From UBA8106 sp913052135 (GTDB taxonomy: Bacteria > Acidobacteriota > Vicinamibacteria > Vicinamibacterales > UBA823), in the NCBI GenBank assembly GCA_913052135.1, contig CAJXDY010000005.1, forward strand, positions 11,314 to 75,313: DNA of 64,000 nucleotides. The letters run 5' to 3'. This document shows positions 7,695 to 15,274 of the stretch, in pieces (position 1 is the first letter of the stretch; each line of letters begins with the position of its first letter). Below the pieces are notes generated by a model. It was given only the letters and a program-made list of their open reading frames with translations. It made no database searches and was not told the DNA's origin. The position numbers were made by a program, and so were the translations under genes.

Positions 7695-10466
7695 TTATGC
7701 GCAACCACTGGTGGTACCGCAGTTATTGCATTTGTAACAACTGCCGCTGCGCACCATAATGGCGCCGCACATGGAACAGGGTGGTGCGTCCTCTTGATTC
7801 TGAATGGCTGCAAATGTTGTTGAGTGCTTCTCTGACTCAACGCTTAATTCATTAACCGGTGGTTCTAATTCGTCAGCCTTAAGCGCATCAGGCTTATCAC
7901 TATTTACCCCAGCGTTAAATTGTGCTCCCGGCGAGAGAAACTTTGTGGCTAGCCATCTGAATATGTAATCCACAATCGACTTAGCAAATCTCACTTCTGG
8001 GTTCTTCGACATGCCAGAAGGCTCAAAACGTACATGACTGAATTTGTCGACAAGGACCTGCAGGGGCACGCCGTACTGCAACGCATAAGAAACTGCTTGG
8101 GCAAAAGCATCGGCAAATCCTGAAATGGTCGATCCTTCCTTAGCCATTACGAGAAAAATTTCTCCTGGTGATTCATCTTCAAATAGCCCGACGGTGATAT
8201 AACCCTCGTGGCCTGCGATGTCGAACTTATGTGTAATGGCCTTACGTTCATCAGGCAGTCGACGACGTGCTGGTTGTCCGACAAGCTGCTCAATACCATT
8301 AATTATCGTCTTTTGACCGTCACGCGATGTATTCAATGGCTGTGTTCGCTTGCTCCCGTCTCGATAGATCGATACCGCCTTAGTACCCAAACGCCAAGCA
8401 TCAATATAAGCTTGCTGAATTTCCTCAACCGTTGCTTCCTTTGGAACATTAACCGTTTTCGAAATAGCACCTGAAATAAACGGCTGGGTCGCGCCAATCA
8501 TTCGAATGTGGCCCATGTAGTCAATGGACCGATCACCACTTGCCGGTTTGAAGGCACAATCGAAGACAGGTAGATCTTTATCCTTGAGATGAGGTGCACC
8601 TTCAATGGTTTCATGTTCATCGATAAATGCACTGATCTCTTGAATCTGATCCTCTTCATACCCAAGTTTAGCTAAGGCCATTGGTACGGTTTGGTTTACT
8701 ATTTTCATCATCCCACCACCAACGAGCTTCTTATACTTAACCAATGCAATATCTGGTTCGACACCGGTGGTATCACAGTCCATCATGAATCCAATAGTCC
8801 CTGTCGGCGCCAACACAGTAGCTTGAGCGTTACGGTAACCGAACTCCTCTCCCAACTCGACAGCATCGTCCCACGCTTCTTTCGCTGCAGCATACAAACT
8901 ACTCGAGACGTTGGTCCTATCAATATCCTTTAAGGAATTACGGTGCTTTCGCATTACTCTTGCGAATGGTTCGGCATTATCGGCGTATCCGGCAAACGGT
9001 CCGCCCTGATCTCTCGCGATGCGCGCAGACTGAGCATACGCTTCACCTGTCATGAGGGCCGTGATGGTCGCCGCGTAATCACGACCAGCTTGACTATCGT
9101 AGGGCAATCCTCGCGCCATGAGTAACGCCCCGAGATTGGCATAACCTAAACCGAGTGGGCGATAGTCACGACTATTGCGCTCTATGGGCTTACTCGGATA
9201 GCTAGCATTATCAACAATAATTTCTTGCGCTGTAATTAACGTCCGCACGGCCGCACTAAAATCGCTAGCGGCGAAATCACCACGCTCGTCCACAAACTTC
9301 ATCAGATTTAGTGATGCCAGATTACATGCGGAATCATCTAAAAACATGTACTCCGAGCAGGGGTTCGACGCGTTAATACGCGCCGTATTGGGACAAGTAT
9401 GCCAATCATTGACAGTCGTATCGAATTGCATACCTGGATCACCGCAGATGTGCGTAGCGCTGGCGATTTGACTCATCAGGTCTGACGCACGATACGTGTC
9501 CATAACACTGTTATCGCGAACAGCTCGAGTCTGCCATTCACCATCGTCAAGAACAGCCCGCATAAAACCATCCGTTACCCGAACGCTATTGTTGGAATTC
9601 TGAAAAAACACTGAAGAGTACGCTGGCCCGGTAAACGAACCATCATAACCAGCGTCGATAAGCGCCCACGCCTTCCGCTCTTCGTCCACTTTGCAATTAA
9701 TAAAAGTTTCAATGTCTGGGTGATCAGCATTCAAAATTACCATTTTGGCAGCACGTCGTGTTTTACCGCCAGACTTGATGACACCAGCGAAGGCATCATA
9801 ACCCTTCATAAAGGAAACTGGACCTGAAGCCGTACCACCACCAGCCAGCACTTCCCGCGACGAGCGAATCGATGAAAGGTTTGAACCAGTTCCGGACCCA
9901 AACTTGAACAGCATCCCCTCAGTCTTCGCTAGGGTCAAAATGGACTCCATAGTGTCTTGGACTGAGTTAATGAAACATGCCGAGCACTGCGGAGCTTTCT
10001 CAAAACCACAATTAAACCAAACGGGGCTGTTAAAAGCGGCCTTCTGTTGAACCAATAAATACTTCAGATCGTCACTAAAGGCATGCAAATCGTCTTCAGT
10101 CGCAAAGTAGCGCTTCACTCTAGCCCATTCTGTGATGGTGTCGACAACGCGACCAATGAGCTGCCTGACGCTATGTTCACGTTCTGGAGTTCCTAGCTCT
10201 CCCCGAAAATATTTCGACACCACAATGTTCGTCGCCTGTTGCGACCAAAACGTTGGTATCTCGACATCACGTTGTTCAAATACAAGTTCACCATGTTCGT
10301 TTCCGATAGTTGCCGATCTTTGTTCCCACGCAATCTCATCGAAGGGATCAACGCTCTCGCGACTAAATACGCGTGGAAACTGAAGGCCTGATTGCGGCGT
10401 GTCTGATTGTCGCGCCGAAACCTGCGCATCATTAACGTCCGTTTGCTGCGCAGTTCCTCTATCCAT
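7695..10466 (-). CDS. nrdJ: Vitamin B12-dependent (class II) ribonucleotide reductase
   Basis: Reduces ribonucleotides to deoxyribonucleotides using adenosylcobalamin, independent of oxygen. The 923-residue chain has the N-terminal barrel-preceding region, an active-site segment NPCSEYMFLDDSACNLASLN, the barrel core with LAPTGTIGFMMDCDTTGVEP, and a C-terminal zinc-ribbon-like tail with CSMCG, CYKCNNCG and a final CxxC-like GTTSGCA that relays electrons. I chose the ATG at 10466 because GGAGG lies six bases upstream; the open frame extends nine codons to a GTG. It has its own promoter, leader and terminator. No class I or III reductase is seen in the window. Confidence 0.96.
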   Translation of the reverse strand: MDRGTAQQTDVNDAQVSARQSDTPQSGLQFPRVFSRESVDPFDEIAWEQRSATIGNEHGELVFEQRDVEIPTFWSQQATNIVVSKYFRGELGTPEREHSVRQLIGRVVDTITEWARVKRYFATEDDLHAFSDDLKYLLVQQKAAFNSPVWFNCGFEKAPQCSACFINSVQDTMESILTLAKTEGMLFKFGSGTGSNLSSIRSSREVLAGGGTASGPVSFMKGYDAFAGVIKSGGKTRRAAKMVILNADHPDIETFINCKVDEERKAWALIDAGYDGSFTGPAYSSVFFQNSNNSVRVTDGFMRAVLDDGEWQTRAVRDNSVMDTYRASDLMSQIASATHICGDPGMQFDTTVNDWHTCPNTARINASNPCSEYMFLDDSACNLASLNLMKFVDERGDFAASDFSAAVRTLITAQEIIVDNASYPSKPIERNSRDYRPLGLGYANLGALLMARGLPYDSQAGRDYAATITALMTGEAYAQSARIARDQGGPFAGYADNAEPFARVMRKHRNSLKDIDRTNVSSSLYAAAKEAWDDAVELGEEFGYRNAQATVLAPTGTIGFMMDCDTTGVEPDIALVKYKKLVGGGMMKIVNQTVPMALAKLGYEEDQIQEISAFIDEHETIEGAPHLKDKDLPVFDCAFKPASGDRSIDYMGHIRMIGATQPFISGAISKTVNVPKEATVEEIQQAYIDAWRLGTKAVSIYRDGSKRTQPLNTSRDGQKTIINGIEQLVGQPARRRLPDERKAITHKFDIAGHEGYITVGLFEDESPGEIFLVMAKEGSTISGFADAFAQAVSYALQYGVPLQVLVDKFSHVRFEPSGMSKNPEVRFAKSIVDYIFRWLATKFLSPGAQFNAGVNSDKPDALKADELEPPVNELSVESEKHSTTFAAIQNQEDAPPCSMCGAIMVRSGSCYKCNNCGTTSGCA

Positions 10467-10572
10467 AACTGGCCTCCAAATACTAAAGACCACCTCGCCC
10501 CAAAGGTCGGTCTAGATCTAATTTAAGAAATACTTATCTCGAACTTCTACTACTCAATTTATGCCTTCACAG

Positions 10573-10620
10573 CCGAGTCGAGAACCTGGGATTCTCTCGG
10601 TGAGGCTGATCAGCCCTCAG
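10573..10620 (-). other. Structured 5' leader of nrdJ
   Basis: If the promoter at 10628-10656 is used, nrdJ mRNA begins near 10621 and has a leader of about 155 bases. Its first 48 bases contain two adjacent potential hairpins: one built on the 12-base palindrome GGCTGATCAGCC (10604-10615, flanked by TGAGG/CCTCA) and one with outer arms CCGAG and CTCGG (10573-10600) enclosing GAGAA/TTCTC. I do not recognise a known riboswitch. The rest of the gap between nrdJ and the CPBP gene (10681-10810) shows nothing clear. Confidence 0.4.
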
Positions 10621-10627
10621 GCGGTCA

Positions 10628-10656
10628 ACTATGTGTCCTGTCTATCGGTTTGTCAA
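10628..10656 (-). promoter_or_regulatory. Candidate sigma-70 promoter of nrdJ
   Basis: On the - strand a perfect -35 TTGACA (10656-10651) is followed after exactly 17 bases by CATAGT (10633-10628), a four-of-six match to the -10 consensus. It points toward nrdJ. Confidence 0.5.
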
Positions 10657-10664
10657 GATAGAAA

Positions 10665-10680
10665 CTACTAGATATGGTGT
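10665..10680 (-). promoter_or_regulatory. Possible NrdR box upstream of nrdJ
   Basis: On the - strand the bases ACACCATATCTAGTAG match about 12 of 16 positions of the NrdR consensus (ACACwATATATwGTGT) and lie eight bases upstream of the -35. NrdR is the usual repressor of ribonucleotide reductase genes and normally binds two boxes about 31 bases apart; the position one such step further upstream (10696-10711) is a poor match, so this is tentative. Confidence 0.35.
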
Positions 10681-10810
10681 CATCTTTTAAGGGCAAGCGC
10701 TAGATGTTGATAAAATAGCCATTTTTGAGGTTTCTTTTGCCACCATCCTATGGCTTTATTTTCTGATTATAAGTTTTCGGCTCACCAAGCTACGTTCCAT
10801 GAAATCGCTA

Positions 10811-10819
10811 TGATAAAGT
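10811..10819 (+). promoter_or_regulatory. Extended -10 giving a leaderless CPBP transcript
   Basis: TG-A-TAAAGT occupies 10811-10819 and is followed by exactly six bases and then the GTG start at 10826. The predicted first transcribed base is the G of the start codon. The same spacing recurs at 58448, 58986 and 60158 in this window. Confidence 0.45.
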
Positions 10820-10825
10820 CCTGCC

Positions 10826-11617
10826 GTGCTGACTGACAAGGACTCCCCTTCAAGCAAGTTTACCTTATCCAAAAACCAGCAAGGGTCCATTGGAGACCCA
10901 CGCATTGTTGGCCACGAATCCTCTCATCTGACCAAACGTTTCAGAGCACTATGCGAGGTGATCCTCTGTTCGGGTTTTCCCACACAGTTACTACTCGTTC
11001 AAGTAATGACGGCGATCGGACTTCAACCGTTCGAAACAGATGGCAGTCTTGCAATGAACTACGTCGTGGTATTGTCGCTAGCCGATGCAGTCGTACTAAC
11101 AACGTTAATCCTGTGGTTGCTAGCACTTCATGGGGAAAGCCCTCGCAATCTCTTCCTAGGTTCACGAGGAATCGTACAGGAATTCAAGTTCAGCCTCCTG
11201 CTTATCCCACTTGTATTATTCCTTGTAGTCGCTGCTTCAGTCAGCTTCCAACACTTCGCACCGTGGCTTCATAACGTGCCGGAAAACCCTTTCGAACCTT
11301 TAATTCAAACGACCGCAGACGCTTCCATCTTCGCGCTCGTAGCCGTCATAGCAGGCGGTGTACGCGAGGAGATCCAGCGGGCGTTCATCCTTTATCGTTT
11401 CGAGCGGTATCTGGGAGGAAGCGCTACAGGCGTTATCCTTTTTAGTTTAGTTTTTGGAGCAGGGCATCTAATGCAAGGATGGGACGCCGCAATCATCACA
11501 ACTCTACTTGGTGCACTGTGGAGTATCGTCTATCTTATACGACGAAGCGTTATCGCCCCGATTGTTAGCCACGCTTCCTTTAACCTCATCCAGATTATCC
11601 ATCACCTGATTAGTTGA
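10826..11617 (+). CDS. CPBP family intramembrane metalloprotease
   Basis: Polytopic membrane protein of 263 residues in the CPBP (CAAX protease and bacteriocin-processing, Rce1/Abi) family. The diagnostic motifs are present: EExxR as EEIQR at residues 181-185, FxxxH as FGAGH near 210, and a late HxxxN as HASFN. Hydrophobic segments fit six to eight membrane helices; the first 35 residues are polar and precede them. It stands alone on the + strand between two - strand blocks, converging on the SurA-like gene with only 12 bases between stops. Biological substrate is unknown; family members process prenylated proteins or bacteriocins, or act as immunity factors. The GTG start is supported by promoter geometry and has no ribosome site. 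Confidence 0.85.
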   Translation: MLTDKDSPSSKFTLSKNQQGSIGDPRIVGHESSHLTKRFRALCEVILCSGFPTQLLLVQVMTAIGLQPFETDGSLAMNYVVVLSLADAVVLTTLILWLLALHGESPRNLFLGSRGIVQEFKFSLLLIPLVLFLVVAASVSFQHFAPWLHNVPENPFEPLIQTTADASIFALVAVIAGGVREEIQRAFILYRFERYLGGSATGVILFSLVFGAGHLMQGWDAAIITTLLGALWSIVYLIRRSVIAPIVSHASFNLIQIIHHLIS

Positions 11618-11629
11618 GTAACTCGTTGG

Positions 11630-12280
11630 TTACGGCACGTAAACTATCTCCACACTCTCGCGCAATCGCGCAATCCAATTTTCAATAATAACTTGCCGCC
11701 GCTCTTCCAAGAGATCGTTTCGGACGAGTTCACGTGCGTCATTAAATGGGAGTCTTGAACCATAATGGATGTATAAATCCTCATTCTCTTTGTGGTATTG
11801 GACTAGTTCTGCATTAGTCGGCTCTGCGGTCGACGTAAAACGCTGCCGGAGATAACCCTCGATCCGCAAGTCATTACGAATAAGTCGATAGAGGCGTTCC
11901 TCGGTCATACCGACAGATTTCCACGCTGTTTCAAAAGACTTTACTGTTGAATGGTGCTCTTTCAGTTCATCAACCCGACGCTGAATCGAAGTTTGACGCG
12001 GTTCTGAGACAAGAAATCGATCAACTTCAACCAAGATGAGAATTCTGTTGATCAAACGGGAGGTCACCTGAGTCTCAGAGCCTTCGTTGGAGCCCATCGC
12101 TAAAACTCCTAACTCGGTTACGGCTCGAACATCGGACAACATGATTAATTGGCGGTCTACTGTAGCAACAACCTTATCGATAATATCTTGCTTTGCGGAC
12201 CCAGCCGTCAAAACAAAGAATAGCAACACGCAGAAAGCGCGTTGATATACCGGCCGGAGATACTTAGCAGCACCTAGCAT
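11630..12280 (-). CDS. SurA N-terminal-like periplasmic chaperone lacking a PPIase domain
   Basis: Exported protein of 216 residues. A signal peptide (hydrophobic AFCVLLFFVLTAG, cleavage near GSA) precedes DKVVATVDRQLIMLSDV, which resembles the first strand-helix of the SurA N-terminal domain. Predicted helices follow, ending with a segment that looks like the C-terminal SurA helix (ERRQVIIENWIARLRES). No parvulin PPIase domain is present, so it would be a pure chaperone. It is the last gene of a - strand run immediately after the BamA-like gene (33 bases), a context that supports a role in handling outer-membrane proteins. Assignment to the SurA family is by resemblance and context. Confidence 0.65.
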   Translation of the reverse strand: MLGAAKYLRPVYQRAFCVLLFFVLTAGSAKQDIIDKVVATVDRQLIMLSDVRAVTELGVLAMGSNEGSETQVTSRLINRILILVEVDRFLVSEPRQTSIQRRVDELKEHHSTVKSFETAWKSVGMTEERLYRLIRNDLRIEGYLRQRFTSTAEPTNAELVQYHKENEDLYIHYGSRLPFNDARELVRNDLLEERRQVIIENWIARLRESVEIVYVP

Positions 12281-12313
12281 TTACACCACCACATACACTC
12301 ATGCGGCCACATA

Positions 12314-15274
12314 TCAAAACGCCTGACCGATGCTTACGTGCAACGCCATACGTCCTTCCTTCCGATTGCCGAATTGACGTCGATCTAATTTAAAACCTAC
12401 GTCAACACGGATCGGTCCGATTGGTGATCGGTACCGCACACCAAACCCAGCACCGCCTCGGATCCGATTTACTGCCATATCGTTAACTGCCCGGAATACA
12501 TTACCAAGGTCTAGAAAAGCAACTGCACCGATAGGACCTCTAATCGGAAAACGGATTTCGTTATTAATGATAAACAACCCGTTGCCACCTTGAGGAAATC
12601 CATCTTGGTCAATAGTTGAACCGTCACCGAGACGGTCTAGTGCGAATCCACGAACTGTTGTCGACCCTCCAGCAAAAAATCGTTCGCTCACAGGAAGATT
12701 CTGAACGACCATCTCTGTTGCTTGACCACCAGCTTTAATTTCCACAATACTCCGACTAAAACCTCTAGCGAACCCAAGCCGAAGTCCTGTTGCAAATACA
12801 ACACCAGCCGACCTTGGTAAGCCTCGGTACAGAAACCCCTGCATCAACACCTTCGCAAAACCGACCTCGGACCCGATACGTCGACCGGCACTCTTCACCT
12901 CAAAACTTATTAACGAGCCCCGGGTTGGCTCGAATGGATCATTGCGACTATCGCGCAGCGCAGTGCCGGAAAAAGCGGACAGACCGATTTGAGGAAACAG
13001 CCTGTCAATCAGCGGTTGATCGCTTTGATTAAAACGCTCATCAAATAAAGTATTCTGATTGAAAGAATATCCACCGCTCAGGATCGCACCGGAACCGAAC
13101 GACTGACGCCACTCTACATTTATCCCCTGTTGCTTAAGATTGAAACTCGATCGGATAGATTGATCAACAAAAGCCGACACAACTAGTTCGCCACTCGTCT
13201 CGAACACACGTGGTTCGCGGAATGTGAATAGTGCGCGATATTCGTTGAAACCGTATCCTCCAGACTTCCCTTTGCCACCTTGGTCGTCGTTCGGGCGAAG
13301 ACTGACACGCGCAAATAAATTGACTGAGCGGTTTTTTCCCCACAAGTTTCGTCGTCCAATCTCAACAAATCCACGGGGCGCAAACTCAAACCGCTCAATC
13401 GCACTAGCGCTGGTTTGACTCTCTCGCTGTAATCTTGTTCCAGCTTCAAATCCTCCGCCATAACTCAACAACGTGGCGGGCACCTCTTCTACCATTACCA
13501 GCACGTCGCGACGGGTATCACTATGATGATTAAATTCTGCGAAGCGGATCCGTTTGAACATGCCTAATAAATTCAGGCGCTGCTGACCTTCAGCTAACCG
13601 CTCCCGACTGAGTGCCTCGCCAGATTGGAAACCCAAAGTGCGCTTTATGGTTTCAATGCTCACTCTGGAATGGCCACTGACAAGTACATGGTGGACGACA
13701 GCTTGAACGCCTGGATCGATAATAAAGCGTAGATCGACTTTCGTAAAATCTTCTGAAAAAGCCATGTCAACTTGCACAGAAGCATGATCATAGCCTTGGC
13801 TGAGCAGGTAATTAAGTATCCGATCCCGGTCTCCAAAAACCCTGCTTTGTGCGTATGGATTAGCAACTTTGGACTCTAGAAGCTCTAACAATAGGTCAGT
13901 TTCTTCACCTGGGGCTTTTTCTAGCGTTACCGACTGAACAATGACACGCAGACCTTCACTAATCGTCAGGCGAGGGGTAACGAGCCGTGAATTTACAAAC
14001 GGATGTTCAGAAGCTAATAAGGCGTTAACAATTTCTTTTTTGACAGAAACTTGCGAGTGTCCAGCCAGCCGGTAAGTCGCGATGATAGTAGCCACGCTGT
14101 CATCAAAGGAAGCTTCAACAAAAACATCCTCAGCACGCATATCCATGATTTCTAGGATCACGTTGTCGGACAGCATCTGGTTCCCGATAATCTCTGGATT
14201 GGTTATCTTGTAAATTTGGCCGGGCGAAACGTGAAAGACGATTCTTAACTCTTCGTCATTTTCTTGTAAACTATAGCTGGCTTCAACACGAGAGTAACCT
14301 AACCGACGAAAATGTGTCCTGATTCGATCGATGGAATCGTCAAGTAAATCCAGATCTATAGATCCTTCTCGCGCTATAGGCACCAAAGCCTCTTGTTCTT
14401 CTGGTGATAGGACTTCGTTATCGAACTGCACCAACACAAACGGACCTGGGTTCGCATGAATCGTCAAATTAATTGATGTGTTATTCAGATTGGTGGTAAT
14501 GCTGTGGTTGACTTCAGCCTCGTAATACCCTCTTTCCTTCAAGGAGTCACCGTACACACTCAAACGACGACGGATCGCCAAGCGGTCATAAGGCATTCCT
14601 ACATGCAGTCCAAGTTGCGTAAGCAACTGGTTTGTCGACTCCAATGTTCTACCAGTGACCTTAAGTGAGCTTACATTTGCGCGCACTCCGGCCTCAATTT
14701 CAAAATTCAGTATGACCCGACCTGACTCTTCATCGATACTCGTAACAGCATCAATACGAGGGTTCATAAACCCGTTGTCACGATATAAAGACTCGAGTAA
14801 CCCCGTAGCCTCGGCGGTTTGAGTAAGCGTGAGAGATTCACCATAGCGTTCACGAACGAGCTGACCAAGACGCCTTCGTGGCAAACCAAGCACACCTTTA
14901 AATTCAATTTTTGTGACCGTGCGTTTCGGGACAACTACATACCTTAACGCAACGCCATTTTGCTGCTCGTTAGCTTCCGCACGAACATCCTCGAATTGGC
15001 CAATCGTGAAAAGATGAAAAATGCTGTCTCGAACTTGTTCGATCAACAGTGGATCCCCAACACGCGTAACGATTGCCTCTTGAAGATCTTTAACTGTTGT
15101 TTGAGACGAAGTGCCCACGATCTCAATGGATATGATCTGGCGATCAAGGTACGTCATGAGAGGAGCGGCCAGTAATGGATAGGCCTCAAACAACAGGAGT
15201 GTAAACACCACCATCAAGCAGCCACCAACACCACGTGTCGAATAGCTCCGCTCCACACGAATCCCCGCCCGCAT
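12314..15274 (-). CDS. bamA: BamA/TamA (Omp85) family outer-membrane assembly protein with seven POTRA-like repeats
   Basis: Outer-membrane protein that inserts beta-barrel proteins. In the 986-residue form, a membrane signal (about 19-38) is followed by what I read as seven POTRA repeats at roughly 46-118, 119-197, 198-277, 278-352, 353-441, 442-522 and 523-599, each ending near a PG/AG-type turn, then a barrel (about 602-986) with the VRGFALDRLG motif and a terminal Phe. E. coli BamA has five POTRA domains and TamA three. I chose the ATG at 15274 because it overlaps the tamB stop as TGATG; the frame opens 22 codons earlier. The adjacency to tamB suggests a combined or TamA-like role; BamA versus TamA is not decidable here. 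Confidence 0.9.
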   Translation of the reverse strand: MRAGIRVERSYSTRGVGGCLMVVFTLLLFEAYPLLAAPLMTYLDRQIISIEIVGTSSQTTVKDLQEAIVTRVGDPLLIEQVRDSIFHLFTIGQFEDVRAEANEQQNGVALRYVVVPKRTVTKIEFKGVLGLPRRRLGQLVRERYGESLTLTQTAEATGLLESLYRDNGFMNPRIDAVTSIDEESGRVILNFEIEAGVRANVSSLKVTGRTLESTNQLLTQLGLHVGMPYDRLAIRRRLSVYGDSLKERGYYEAEVNHSITTNLNNTSINLTIHANPGPFVLVQFDNEVLSPEEQEALVPIAREGSIDLDLLDDSIDRIRTHFRRLGYSRVEASYSLQENDEELRIVFHVSPGQIYKITNPEIIGNQMLSDNVILEIMDMRAEDVFVEASFDDSVATIIATYRLAGHSQVSVKKEIVNALLASEHPFVNSRLVTPRLTISEGLRVIVQSVTLEKAPGEETDLLLELLESKVANPYAQSRVFGDRDRILNYLLSQGYDHASVQVDMAFSEDFTKVDLRFIIDPGVQAVVHHVLVSGHSRVSIETIKRTLGFQSGEALSRERLAEGQQRLNLLGMFKRIRFAEFNHHSDTRRDVLVMVEEVPATLLSYGGGFEAGTRLQRESQTSASAIERFEFAPRGFVEIGRRNLWGKNRSVNLFARVSLRPNDDQGGKGKSGGYGFNEYRALFTFREPRVFETSGELVVSAFVDQSIRSSFNLKQQGINVEWRQSFGSGAILSGGYSFNQNTLFDERFNQSDQPLIDRLFPQIGLSAFSGTALRDSRNDPFEPTRGSLISFEVKSAGRRIGSEVGFAKVLMQGFLYRGLPRSAGVVFATGLRLGFARGFSRSIVEIKAGGQATEMVVQNLPVSERFFAGGSTTVRGFALDRLGDGSTIDQDGFPQGGNGLFIINNEIRFPIRGPIGAVAFLDLGNVFRAVNDMAVNRIRGGAGFGVRYRSPIGPIRVDVGFKLDRRQFGNRKEGRMALHVSIGQAF

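Noticed and set aside
10494..10680. Cobalamin riboswitch upstream of nrdJ
   Set aside because: B12-dependent reductases often have one, but I found no B12-box-like conserved segment and the leader is short (about 155 bases).
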